In this document: piece by piece, positions 1 through 7,980 of the stretch
How the letters are laid out: every line of letters starts with the position of its first letter
How positions within the stretch are numbered: the first letter of the stretch is position 1
From: JAITWN01 sp964581365
GTDB taxonomy: Bacteria; Pseudomonadota; Gammaproteobacteria; SZUA-140
Reading direction: 5' to 3'
NCBI GenBank assembly: GCA_964581365.1
Contig: CAZOOF010000001.1
Coordinates: forward strand, 123,335 to 187,334
DNA length: 64,000 nt
Made by a program: the position numbers and the translations under genes
Notes under the pieces: generated by a model
Databases searched by the model: none
What the model was told of the DNA's origin: nothing
What the model saw: only the letters and a program-made list of their open reading frames with translations

Positions 1-242
1 AAACCGCGATTGATCTGCACCACACCTTTGTCATCCTCCCACGGCACCCGGAAAATGATCTGGCGCTCCGGTTCGCAGATCCGCTCGATGATGCGGTGAT
101 CGGCATACTCGGGATGCTTGCGCAGCACCGGGCCGAGAGTCGAAGCGACCTCTCTGACCGCCTGATGAAACTCGGGCTCACCGCTGTTGCGATGGATGAC
201 CTGTTCGATGATGCTCTCGATGCGGGCGTCTATGGCCGCCAT
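1..242 (-). CDS. gdhA: NADP-type glutamate dehydrogenase, N-terminal part (cut by window edge)
   Basis: Only the first 80 codons lie in the window. The translation from the ATG at 242 reads MAAIDARIESIIEQVI, followed by the segments EPEFHQAV, GPVLRKHPEY and ICEPERQIIFRVPW. These match the start of the hexameric bacterial NADP-dependent glutamate dehydrogenases (GdhA), which make glutamate from 2-oxoglutarate and ammonium. The catalytic domain is outside the window, so cofactor preference is inferred from the N-terminal similarity alone. The upstream methyltransferase gene ends only 13 bases before this start, on the same strand. Confidence 0.85.
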   Translation of the reverse strand, partial: MAAIDARIESIIEQVIHRNSGEPEFHQAVREVASTLGPVLRKHPEYADHRIIERICEPERQIIFRVPWEDDKGVVQINRG

Positions 243-255
243 GTGATTCCTCCTG

Positions 256-1464
256 CTACAACCGGTATCGTTCGTCGCGCAAAGCAAAACCGGACGGTGC
301 GATCGCGACTCCGCGCCGCCAGGCGATGACCTTGAATTTTTCCCCCATTTCCCCCGGCAATACGAGGCGCTGCACCTGCTGGGCGATCTTCGCCGCATCC
401 AGCGTGGATGCCGAAGACATCCTCTGCGTCGCCAGCTCCTGAAGTCCGCAGCCGAACAGAAACCACGCCTGCGTGGTGTAGCCGCACAGTTCCAGTCCGC
501 ATTGCCATCCGGCTTCGGCAAGCGCCGTGAAGTCGATGTGCGCGGTGATATCTTGCAACCCGGGCAGGGTCAGCGGATCGTCATGGGCACGGTGGCGATA
601 ATGGCACATCAGAGTACCGGTACGCCGCTCCGGATGGTAGTACTCGCGACGCGGATAGCCATAATCGACGAGCAGGAGCACCCCCTGCTCGAGCGCTGCC
701 GCGGCGCTCGCCAGCCAGCCCTCCATTGCGAGATTGATCTCGAAACAGTATCCGGGTTCGAACTCGACCGGATCGAGTCCGGAAACGATCGCATCGACAC
801 GCTCGATCAGACGCGCATCGACGGGCTCGCGCAAACCCCAGTCCAATCCAGCCCCATCCCGCCGCACGCAGGCTTCGAGCAAGGTCCCCTGGCCATCCCG
901 CTGCAGCCGATGAACCGGCATCGCATCGAGCAGCTCGTTGGCCAGCATGACACCACGGAAACCGCCATCGGGGAGGCGATCGATCCACTCGACTCGCCCA
1001 GCCAGGGCTGGAATCGCCAGGCACAAGGACTTTGCCTGACGCTCACGCAATTCGGCGCTCGTTTCCAGAATCAGGTAACGCTCGGGTATCGCGCCGAGCT
1101 GCTCGAGCTCGGCAAGCAAGCCTGCTGCCAGAGCGCCGGAGCCGGCACCGATTTCCATCACCGCGCCGCCTCCCATGGCCTCGAGCACCTCGGCGACCTG
1201 CCGCGCCAGACAGGCCGCGAACAACGGCGACAGTTCGGGCGCGGTAATGAAATCGCCGGCAGCGCCGAACTTCGTACTGCCCGCGCTGTAATAGCCAAGC
1301 CCGGGGGCATGCAATACCAGATCCATGTAGCGGGCAAAATCGATGCATCCGCCCGCCGCTTCGATCTCACCATGGATCATGGCCAGCACGCGCTCGCCGT
1401 GCTCCCGCGCTGTGTCATCGGGCGCCGGGAGACCGGGCGGATCGAATGGTCGGCGCGCGGTCAC
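256..1464 (-). CDS. MidA/NDUFAF7-family SAM-dependent methyltransferase
   Basis: A 402-residue protein of the DUF185 family (MidA; human NDUFAF7, which methylates an arginine of a complex I subunit). Visible signatures are FARYMDLVLHAPGLGYY and GDFITAPELSPLF near residues 40-80, then the SAM-binding glycine loop EIGAGSGALAAGLL near residue 105, and later LLLVDYGYPRREYY. These are hallmarks of the family, and the length fits. The bacterial substrate is not established, so no specific target is claimed. It is divergent from the pteridine reductase gene, with about 115 bases between them. Confidence 0.85.
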   Translation of the reverse strand: MTARRPFDPPGLPAPDDTAREHGERVLAMIHGEIEAAGGCIDFARYMDLVLHAPGLGYYSAGSTKFGAAGDFITAPELSPLFAACLARQVAEVLEAMGGGAVMEIGAGSGALAAGLLAELEQLGAIPERYLILETSAELRERQAKSLCLAIPALAGRVEWIDRLPDGGFRGVMLANELLDAMPVHRLQRDGQGTLLEACVRRDGAGLDWGLREPVDARLIERVDAIVSGLDPVEFEPGYCFEINLAMEGWLASAAAALEQGVLLLVDYGYPRREYYHPERRTGTLMCHYRHRAHDDPLTLPGLQDITAHIDFTALAEAGWQCGLELCGYTTQAWFLFGCGLQELATQRMSSASTLDAAKIAQQVQRLVLPGEMGEKFKVIAWRRGVAIAPSGFALRDERYRL

Positions 1465-1580
1465 TGGCGCCGCTCCGTGCTAGTATCGATGCCCGTGATC
1501 ACGGCCGCGGCGATTCCGGCGGCCCGGCCCCGTCGCTGAGCGGTGCCCTGTCCCGGCACATGAGGAAAGAGGAACACACT

Positions 1581-2336
1581 ATGCCCGGCCCACAGCAGGA
1601 GACAGTCGGCAAGGTGGCACTGGTCACCGGCGCCGCCCGCCGCATCGGCGCCGCCATCGCGCGCTCGCTGCACGAACATGGCTGGAATATCGTTCTGCAT
1701 TACCGCGCCTCGGCCACCGAGGCCCAGGATCTTTGCGAGCAGCTCAACCGCACCCGGCCCGACTCGGCGCGAGCGGCAGCTGCCGATCTGCGCGATGTCG
1801 CTCAGCTCCACGCACTGGCGCAACAGGCGTCCTCGGCCTGGGGGCGGCTCGATGCGCTGATCAACAACGCCTCGGCGTTCTATCCGACCCCGATCCCATC
1901 GGCCACCCCGGAGCAATGGGATGAGCTGCTCGAAAGCAATCTCAAGGGACCCTTCTTTCTGTCTCAGGCGACCCTGCCGGCACTGGAGCAGACCAGTGGC
2001 AGCATCGTGAATATCGTCGACGTGCATGCGGAGCGTCCGCTGCGCGATCACAGCATCTACAGCATCTCGAAAGCGGGACTGGCGATGATGACGCGGGCGC
2101 TTGCCCGCGAGCTTGGGCCGCGCATCCGGGTCAATGGCGTTTCCCCGGGCGCGATACTGTGGCCGGAACGGGGCCTGGACGACGACATGCGAGCAAGCAT
2201 CCTCGCCCGCACGGCCCTGAAGCGGCCCGGAGAACCGGCCGACATTGCCCGCGCGGTTCTGTTCCTGCTCTGTGACGCACCATACGTCACAGGCCAGATA
2301 ATAGCTGTCGACGGCGGCCGCTCCCTGCACAGCTGA
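1581..2336 (+). CDS. folM: Pteridine reductase / FolM-like short-chain dehydrogenase
   Basis: A 251-residue short-chain dehydrogenase. The cofactor loop TGAARRIGAAIA has the TGx3RxG form (with Arg) typical of pteridine reductases rather than the usual TGxxxGxG. It is followed by NNAS and the catalytic YSISKAG (YxxxK). Near the C-terminus PYVTGQIIAVDGGRSL is the standard SDR end. The start at 1581 is chosen because GAGGAAAGAGGA precedes it and the protein then has family length; the frame stays open upstream to 1446. In E. coli FolM reduces dihydromonapterin or dihydrofolate. The neighbouring folK and folB support a pterin role. Confidence 0.85.
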   Translation: MPGPQQETVGKVALVTGAARRIGAAIARSLHEHGWNIVLHYRASATEAQDLCEQLNRTRPDSARAAAADLRDVAQLHALAQQASSAWGRLDALINNASAFYPTPIPSATPEQWDELLESNLKGPFFLSQATLPALEQTSGSIVNIVDVHAERPLRDHSIYSISKAGLAMMTRALARELGPRIRVNGVSPGAILWPERGLDDDMRASILARTALKRPGEPADIARAVLFLLCDAPYVTGQIIAVDGGRSLHS

Positions 2337-2355
2337 GCGCCGCCCGACACCGGGG

Positions 2356-2859
2356 TCAGGCGGCATCCCAGTCGAAATCCACGCGCCTGAGGCCGGCCCG
2401 ATCGCCACGGAATCCGGCCCACAGATCGGCGTAGCTGCGGCCAATCAAGGGGTGCAGCCGCTCCGGCGCAATTTCAGCCAGCGGCGCGAGCACGAACGCA
2501 TGCTCCAGGATTTCACCCCGGGGCAAATGGAGAGTGCTTTCGTCCATCACGAGATCGTCATAGAGCAGCAGATCCACATCGAGCGTACGCGAGACGTATC
2601 CCTTTACCTCAGGTTGCCGCACGCGCCCGCACTCCGATTCGGTGACGCGCAGCGCGGCGGCCACTTCGTGCACGCCTGCGTCGGTGTCGAAAACGGCAGC
2701 GAGATTGTAGAAATCATCACCCGAGAAGCCTACCGCCCGGGATTCATAGACCGAGGAAAGCTGCAGATTCGGGAAACGCGAACGCAACGAGCGCACCCCT
2801 GCCCGGATGCTGGCGCAGCGATCGATATTGCTGCCGATACTCACATACACGCGTGCCAT
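2356..2859 (-). CDS. folK: HPPK, 6-hydroxymethyl-7,8-dihydropterin pyrophosphokinase
   Basis: A 167-residue protein starting MARVYVSIGSNID. It transfers pyrophosphate from ATP to hydroxymethyl-dihydropterin in folate synthesis. Family motifs seen are SSVYESRAVGFSGDDFYN, the Mg/ATP-binding RTLDVDLLLYDD, and AFVLAPLAEIAPERLHP. The usual LPHPR segment is altered to LPRGEILEHAF. The ATG at 2859 overlaps the folB stop as TGATG; an in-frame GTG sits just before it at 2862. It is convergent with folM, with 19 bases between the two stops. Confidence 0.92.
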   Translation of the reverse strand: MARVYVSIGSNIDRCASIRAGVRSLRSRFPNLQLSSVYESRAVGFSGDDFYNLAAVFDTDAGVHEVAAALRVTESECGRVRQPEVKGYVSRTLDVDLLLYDDLVMDESTLHLPRGEILEHAFVLAPLAEIAPERLHPLIGRSYADLWAGFRGDRAGLRRVDFDWDAA

Positions 2860-3221
2860 CACGGCGCGCGACTGCGTTCGATGACCACGCCCACATCGCG
2901 CGCGCCGCGGATCGCGCCGCGCTTGTTGACCCGCAGACGCACCGACTCTATGCCGAAACGCGACAGCACCAGTTCGGCGACCTTTTCGGCCAGGGTCTCC
3001 ACCAACTGGAACTCACTTTCACGGACGAATTCGATTACCGCCTTGGCAACCGCCTTGTAGTCGAGCGCATCCTCGATCGAGTCGGTGGCGGCGGCGCGCG
3101 CCACGTCGGTCGTCATCTCCAGATCTAGGCTGACCGTCTGGCGGATACGCCGCTCCCAATCGAAAATGCCGATGATGGTGTCGATCCTGAGATCGGTGAG
3201 ATAAACGATATCCCGGCTCAT
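2859..3221 (-). CDS. folB: Dihydroneopterin aldolase
   Basis: A 120-residue protein beginning MSRDIVYLTDLRIDTIIGIF, the FolB start with the conserved I/VGI(F/Y)xWER segment. It also has SIEDALDYKAVAKAV and a C-terminal VRLRVNKRGAIRGARDVGVV, where the KxxAI/GA element belongs to the active site. It releases glycolaldehyde from dihydroneopterin to give the FolK substrate. It is translationally coupled to folK through a one-base stop/start overlap. Length and order (folB then folK, next to divergent plsY) match other gammaproteobacteria. Confidence 0.92.
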   Translation of the reverse strand: MSRDIVYLTDLRIDTIIGIFDWERRIRQTVSLDLEMTTDVARAAATDSIEDALDYKAVAKAVIEFVRESEFQLVETLAEKVAELVLSRFGIESVRLRVNKRGAIRGARDVGVVIERSRAP

Positions 3222-3408
3222 GATTCAATCCGCGAACCGGTGCATGACCGGTCGTTTTCCTCTATATTGTCGCCAGTACCAACAGGAAGGCAAACGACCG
3301 GGAACTCCGCCCGGATGATACCGAACGACCGGCACCAAGCGCACAGGCCCAGACGCACATGTGCAGGAATGTCCCCGCTTCCCCGTTCGCATCCTAGCAC
3401 AGTAAGAA

Positions 3409-4002
3409 ATGCTCCTCGACATCAGCTTCGCCATCGCTGCCTACCTGCTGGGCTCCATTTCCTCCGCAATCGTGATCTGCCGATTGTTGGGCCTGCCCGA
3501 TCCGCGCGAGCAGGGATCCGGCAATCCTGGCGCCACCAACGTCCTGCGCTACGGTGGCAAGAAAGCGGCAGCCGCGGTTTTCCTCGGGGATATGCTCAAG
3601 GGGCTTTTGCCCGTTCTGGGCGCGCGCTGGCTGGAACTGCCGGCGGCCACCATTGCCGCCGTCGGGCTGCTCGCTTTCGCCGGACATATCTGGCCCGTTT
3701 TCTTCCGCTTTCGCGGCGGCAAGGGCGTCGCCACGGCTTTCGGCGTTCTGTCGGGCTGGGCATGGCTGCCAGCGGCTGTACTCGCTGCGATCTGGATCGG
3801 CGTCGCAGCAGCATCCCGGATCTCATCGCTGGGCGCCATCAGCGCCGCGCTGTGCGCTCCCCTGGTGATCTGGGCAATGCAGGATCAGCCCGTCTACGCG
3901 TACGCAACGGTGCTGATGAGCGTCGTCCTCCTCTGGCGCCACCGCAGCAACCTGCGCAATCTGCTGCGCGGTGCCGAGCCACGGATCGGACAGAAGAAGT
4001 GA
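3409..4002 (+). CDS. plsY: Acyl-phosphate:glycerol-3-phosphate acyltransferase
   Basis: A 197-residue inner-membrane protein with about five hydrophobic segments. The PlsY signatures are clear: LLGSISSAIVICR, then PREQGSGNPGATNVLR near residue 40, and FRFRGGKGVATAFG near residue 100. It acylates sn-glycerol-3-phosphate from acyl-phosphate, the first step of phospholipid synthesis in PlsX/PlsY bacteria. It is divergent from folB across 187 bases and convergent with tsaD, 15 bases apart. Confidence 0.93.
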   Translation: MLLDISFAIAAYLLGSISSAIVICRLLGLPDPREQGSGNPGATNVLRYGGKKAAAAVFLGDMLKGLLPVLGARWLELPAATIAAVGLLAFAGHIWPVFFRFRGGKGVATAFGVLSGWAWLPAAVLAAIWIGVAAASRISSLGAISAALCAPLVIWAMQDQPVYAYATVLMSVVLLWRHRSNLRNLLRGAEPRIGQKK

Positions 4003-4017
4003 ACACGGCCGCCGCGC

Positions 4018-5091
4018 TCAGGCCGGCAGCAGACCGCCAATATCGAAAGTGATGGGTTCCAGCTCCGCCAACGGCCAGCGGGCCCGCACATCGAACCCTG
4101 GACCTGCACGCGAACCGGCGGCAAAACGCAGACACCCGGTCAGCGCTATCATCGCCCCGTTATCCGTGCAGTACTCCAGGCGCGGATAGTAGAGTTCTGC
4201 CCTTTCCCCATCGGCCATCGCCTGCAGGCGCTCACGCAAAGCGCGGTTCGCGCCCACACCGCCTGCGATCACCAACCGCGTCAGGCCAGTCTGCCGCAAG
4301 GCCCGGCGGCATTTGATGGCCAGGGTATCAGTCACTGCATCCTGGAAAGCGAGTGCCACGTCCGCCCGATCCGTCATGGAGTCATTGGCCACATGTGCCC
4401 GGATGCAGGTGGCTGCGTGTGTCTTCAGGCCACTGAAACTGAACTCCAGCCCTGGGCGGTCCACCATCGGCCGCGGAAACTCGAACCGCCCGCTGCGGCC
4501 CTGGGCGGCGAGCCTCTCCAGCGCCGGCCCGCCGGGATAGGGCAGACCCAGCAGGCTGGCCGTCTTGTCGAAGGCCTCACCGACCGCATCATCGAGAGTC
4601 TCACCGAGCACCCGATAATCCCCCGGGCGCTCCACGGCGACCAGCATGGTATGCCCCCCCGAGACCAGCAGAGCCAGAAACGGAAACGAGGGGCGTCGCG
4701 CTTCCAGCAAAGGGGCCATCAGGTGCGCTTCCATGTGATGAACTGGAACCGCCGGCAGACCCCATGCCCAGGCCAGCGAGCGCCCCAGAGCGGCCCCCAC
4801 CAGCAGCGCGCCCGCCAGGCCCGGACCCGCGGTATAAGCCACACCGTCGAGTCCACGGCCCACCGCGCACCCGCCGTCGCCGCACTCCAGCCCAGCCTCC
4901 CTCACGACTCCAGCCAGCAACGGCAGCAGCTTGCGCACATGGTCACGGGAGGCGAGTTCGGGCACCACGCCTCCATACTCGGCATGCAGCTCGATCTGGC
5001 TGTAAATGCGATGGGCGACTACGCCCCGGCCGGCTTCATAGACAGCCACGGACGTTTCATCGCAGGAGGTTTCGATGCCGAGGATTTTCAT
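4018..5091 (-). CDS. tsaD: tRNA N6-threonylcarbamoyladenosine transferase subunit TsaD
   Basis: A 357-residue protein starting [20 protein letters not shown], a diagnostic TsaD/Kae1 opening. The metal-binding HHMEAH lies near residue 110, followed by [11 protein letters not shown] and [12 protein letters not shown]. Near the C-terminus [16 protein letters not shown] and the metal-ligand region [13 protein letters not shown] are both present. It transfers the threonylcarbamoyl group to A37 of ANN-decoding tRNAs, together with TsaB, E and C, which are not in this window. The rpsU gene often found next to tsaD is absent here; an ABC transporter operon lies divergently upstream. Confidence 0.95.
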   Translation of the reverse strand: MKILGIETSCDETSVAVYEAGRGVVAHRIYSQIELHAEYGGVVPELASRDHVRKLLPLLAGVVREAGLECGDGGCAVGRGLDGVAYTAGPGLAGALLVGAALGRSLAWAWGLPAVPVHHMEAHLMAPLLEARRPSFPFLALLVSGGHTMLVAVERPGDYRVLGETLDDAVGEAFDKTASLLGLPYPGGPALERLAAQGRSGRFEFPRPMVDRPGLEFSFSGLKTHAATCIRAHVANDSMTDRADVALAFQDAVTDTLAIKCRRALRQTGLTRLVIAGGVGANRALRERLQAMADGERAELYYPRLEYCTDNGAMIALTGCLRFAAGSRAGPGFDVRARWPLAELEPITFDIGGLLPA

Positions 5092-5344
5092 CGGAAAGCG
5101 GCCATCCGGCCGATCAGCAGCAATGACGGGATTTCATAAAGTTACTGCCGGAGAAAACGATATTAAGTTACAATCAGGCATCCCGGCCGGACTTGCCCGC
5201 AAGGCTGCGGGACCCACGGACGATTGTACCCCCGGCCAAGGCGGCAACGAAAGCAAATACGAACGTTGCCCGGGGTTCGACACGATGCCTGAATCCTTCC
5301 ACCGGCTGCAAAAGGGCCCATCTCCACGGGGGGCGAGATCGCCA

Positions 5345-7078
5345 ATGCCTGAAAAGTTCGCTATTCAAGTCAACGGCCTGACCAAAATCTATCCGCCGGA
5401 TCTGCGCGCGGTGGATGGTCTGGACCTGGAAGTCAAAAACGGCGAGATCATGGCGCTGCTGGGACCCAACGGGGCCGGCAAGTCGACCACGATCCGCGTC
5501 CTGTCCACCCTCAGCGGCTTTGATTCCGGACGCGCCCTCGTCGGCGGGATCGACGTCGACACCGATCCCGAGGGGGTCCGGCGCACCATCGGCGTAGTGG
5601 CGCAGAAAACCGGTGTGGACTATTTCCTCACCGGGCGCGAGAACATGACCCTGCAGGGCCAGATGTATCGGATGAAGAAGGCCGACATCCGCGCCCGCAT
5701 CGAGGAACTCGCCAAGTATTTCGAACTCGAGCAGAGCCTCGACAAGACCGTGGCCTCCTACTCGGGAGGCATGGCGCGCAAGCTCGACATCGCCAGCGCG
5801 CTGATTCATCGCCCCCGCATCCTGTATCTGGATGAGCCAACGCTCGGGCTGGACATCCGCAGCCGCAAGATCCTGTGGCGCCACATCGAGGAACTCAACC
5901 GCAATTTCGGCCTCACCATTCTGCTGACCACGCATTACCTGGAAGAAGCCGACAAGCTCGCTCATCGCGTAGCCATCATCAATGCCGGCAAGATCCGCAT
6001 CATCGGCACGCCGGACGAGCTGAAGAACGGCATCCACGGTGATTCGGTCGTGCTCACCTTCGAGACGGCAGGCACCGCCGAGCGCGCCTACGCCGAGCGA
6101 CTGCAGCAGACGGGTCTGTCGCGTGACGCGGTATGGGAAGGAAACAACCTCCATCTGTACGTGGACAACGGCGCTGCCAGCATCCCGCAGATCATTGAAC
6201 TCGCCGGCCCGGCCAATGTTCACGTCAAGAGCCTGTCCTACGCCCGCCCCACGCTTGATGACGTCTTCCTCAAGTACACCGGTGCCAGCATGCAGGAAAC
6301 CAAGGAAGAAGAAGGCGAGCAATGGTGGACGCAGTGGGCAGGCAAGGGCGGCGGCCGCGGCGACTGGAAGAAGATGGCCGCGAAATGGGGCTATGTGGAG
6401 TCCGAGGACGGCGAAGGCGAATGGCAGGGCAATGAGTGGGTGGATAAAGACGGCAACCCTCGCGCACCAGCCGGCACCCCGGGCGATTCGGCGCAATCAT
6501 CTGCCAGCGCACCCGCATCATCGCCAGAGATGAACGAGGACGCCGGGACTGCCTGGCAGGGCAACGAATGGGTCGACGCCGAAGGCCGGCCGCGCGATGC
6601 ACAGGCCGCTGGCGCATGGAAGGGCAATCAGTGGGTCGACGAACACGGTAAACCGCGCAAGCCGGACGAACCGTCCGCATCCGTAGCAGCGAGCGGCGGA
6701 GCTAGCGCCTCCGGCGATCAGCAGCCGGAATGGCAGGGTAATCGCTGGGTAGACAAACAAGGTCACCAGATCGGCGACTGGGGCAACGCGCCCGACTGGA
6801 AGGGCAATGATTGGGTGGACGAAGACGGCAAGCCGCGCAGCGACTGGAACACATCTGCCGATTCCGCCCCTGCGGCCCCTTCCCCGGCCGATTCTTCGGA
6901 CTCTGCCAGCGCGCAAAGCGGTGAAGGCCGCAGCGAATGGCAAGGCAATCGCTGGGTAGACGCCGAAGGTCACCAGGTCGGCGACTGGGGGAATGCGCCC
7001 GACTGGAAAGGCAACGAGTGGGTGGACGAAGAAGGCAAGCCGCGCGGCGACTGGAGCCGCAAGAACGAGCGATCCTGA
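5345..7078 (+). CDS. ABC-2 type exporter ATPase with a C-terminal WxGNxWVD repeat tail
   Basis: A 577-residue protein. Residues 1 to about 320 are a DrrA/NatA-like ATPase: Walker A GPNGAGKST, signature YSGGMARKLDIASAL, Walker B ILYLDEPTLGLD and switch His LLTTHYLEEAD, followed by the usual accessory domain ending LDDVFLKYTG. From about residue 330 the protein continues far beyond family length. There is a Trp/Gly/Lys-rich stretch (EQWWTQWAGKGGG), then seven copies of a motif W(Q/K)GNxWVDxxG between Ala/Ser/Pro-rich linkers. The start at 5345 follows GGGGGGCGAG; an in-frame ATG at 5285 would add 20 residues. The permease starts 42 bases after the stop, so the two form an operon. Substrate unknown; the tail's function is also unknown. 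Confidence 0.88.
   Translation: MPEKFAIQVNGLTKIYPPDLRAVDGLDLEVKNGEIMALLGPNGAGKSTTIRVLSTLSGFDSGRALVGGIDVDTDPEGVRRTIGVVAQKTGVDYFLTGRENMTLQGQMYRMKKADIRARIEELAKYFELEQSLDKTVASYSGGMARKLDIASALIHRPRILYLDEPTLGLDIRSRKILWRHIEELNRNFGLTILLTTHYLEEADKLAHRVAIINAGKIRIIGTPDELKNGIHGDSVVLTFETAGTAERAYAERLQQTGLSRDAVWEGNNLHLYVDNGAASIPQIIELAGPANVHVKSLSYARPTLDDVFLKYTGASMQETKEEEGEQWWTQWAGKGGGRGDWKKMAAKWGYVESEDGEGEWQGNEWVDKDGNPRAPAGTPGDSAQSSASAPASSPEMNEDAGTAWQGNEWVDAEGRPRDAQAAGAWKGNQWVDEHGKPRKPDEPSASVAASGGASASGDQQPEWQGNRWVDKQGHQIGDWGNAPDWKGNDWVDEDGKPRSDWNTSADSAPAAPSPADSSDSASAQSGEGRSEWQGNRWVDAEGHQVGDWGNAPDWKGNEWVDEEGKPRGDWSRKNERS
6419..7054 (+). repeat. Seven coding repeats of a W-x-G-N-x-W-V-D-x-x-G unit
   Basis: Seven in-frame units occur within the ABC ATPase tail: EWQGNEWVDKDGNPR (residue 359 on), AWQGNEWVDAEGRPR, AWKGNQWVDEHGKPR, EWQGNRWVDKQGHQ (residue 462 on), DWKGNDWVDEDGKPR, EWQGNRWVDAEGHQ (residue 531 on) and DWKGNEWVDEEGKPR (residue 553 on). 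Units 4-5 and 6-7 are near copies of one double unit that also contains GDWGNAP, at about 6728-6850 and 6935-7054. This points to a recent internal duplication. The linkers between units are rich in Ala, Ser, Pro and Asp. Confidence 0.95.
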
Positions 7079-7120
7079 CCACCGCCTGCGCCACACGATC
7101 GAACGGGAAACAGAATAATC

Positions 7121-7870
7121 ATGATTGCGGATACCCTGCATCTGTTCAATAAGTACATGATCATCACGCTGCGGATGCCGCTGTGGAGTCTCTTCACGCT
7201 CATCCAGCCGCTGATCTGGCTGCTGATATTCGGGCAACTCTTCGGTCGCTTCGTGCAGGCCGAGAACTACATGGACTTCATGGTGCCCGGCATTCTCATC
7301 ATGACGGTGCTGTTCGGCTCCTCGTGGTCTGGCGTGAGTCTGCTGCGGGAAATTTCCGCAGGCACGGTTGACCGGATGCTGGTATCGCCGGTATCGCGCG
7401 TGGCGATCGTCCTCAGCCGCGTACTCCACTCCGCGGTACAGGTGCTCGCCCAGGCGCTGGTCATCCTGGTGGTCGCCTGGCTGATCATGGATTCCAGCAT
7501 TACCAAGAACATCGCCTACCTCGCCCTCGGCATGCTGGTCGTATTCCTGCTTGGTGTCGGGTTCGCCGCTATTTCCAACGGCTTCGCCATCACGCTGCAG
7601 CGCGAGGAACCGCTGGTGATGATCGGCAATCTCATGACCCTGCCGCTGATGTTCTTCTCTTCGGCGCTGGTGCCAAAGCAGTTCATGCCGACCTGGATCG
7701 AGTACGTATCCCTGATCAACCCCATCACTTACGCGGTGGAATCGGTCCGCGCGGTGCTGGTGGGTCCTCCCGACTTCGGACTCTATTTCAAGGGACTGGC
7801 GGTGATGCTGGTGTTCGCGGGCGTCACGCTCGCCTGGGCCGTAACGGCATTCAACGCTCTGAGAGACTGA
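7121..7870 (+). CDS. ABC-2 type transporter permease
   Basis: A 249-residue inner-membrane protein with about six hydrophobic helices, for example LFTLIQPLIWLLIFGQLFG, ILIMTVLFGSSWSGVSLL and VVFLLGVGFAAISNGFAI. The central PLMFFSSALVPKQFMP followed by NPITYAVESVRAVLVG is the ABC-2 membrane signature of DrrB/NodJ-type exporters. It directly follows the ATPase gene and should form the channel of the same exporter, with two permeases and two ATPases per complex. The transported compound cannot be told from sequence. Confidence 0.92.
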   Translation: MIADTLHLFNKYMIITLRMPLWSLFTLIQPLIWLLIFGQLFGRFVQAENYMDFMVPGILIMTVLFGSSWSGVSLLREISAGTVDRMLVSPVSRVAIVLSRVLHSAVQVLAQALVILVVAWLIMDSSITKNIAYLALGMLVVFLLGVGFAAISNGFAITLQREEPLVMIGNLMTLPLMFFSSALVPKQFMPTWIEYVSLINPITYAVESVRAVLVGPPDFGLYFKGLAVMLVFAGVTLAWAVTAFNALRD

Positions 7871-7980
7871 AGCACCGCAATATCTGCGCGCGCCAGCTCG
7901 AAGCATGAGCCGGCGCATGCACGCATGCCCTGCCGGCCTTAGTGCGCTCCCGCCCGCATGGGAATCCGGGGAGGAGACCG

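Noticed and set aside
6518..7918. 466-codon open frame opposite the ABC repeat tail and permease
   Set aside because: It mirrors the repeat DNA and permease; no independent evidence of coding.
7890..7945. GCCGGC hairpin between the permease and TPR-barrel ends as terminator
   Set aside because: The arms are short, the loop is large and no T run follows on either strand.
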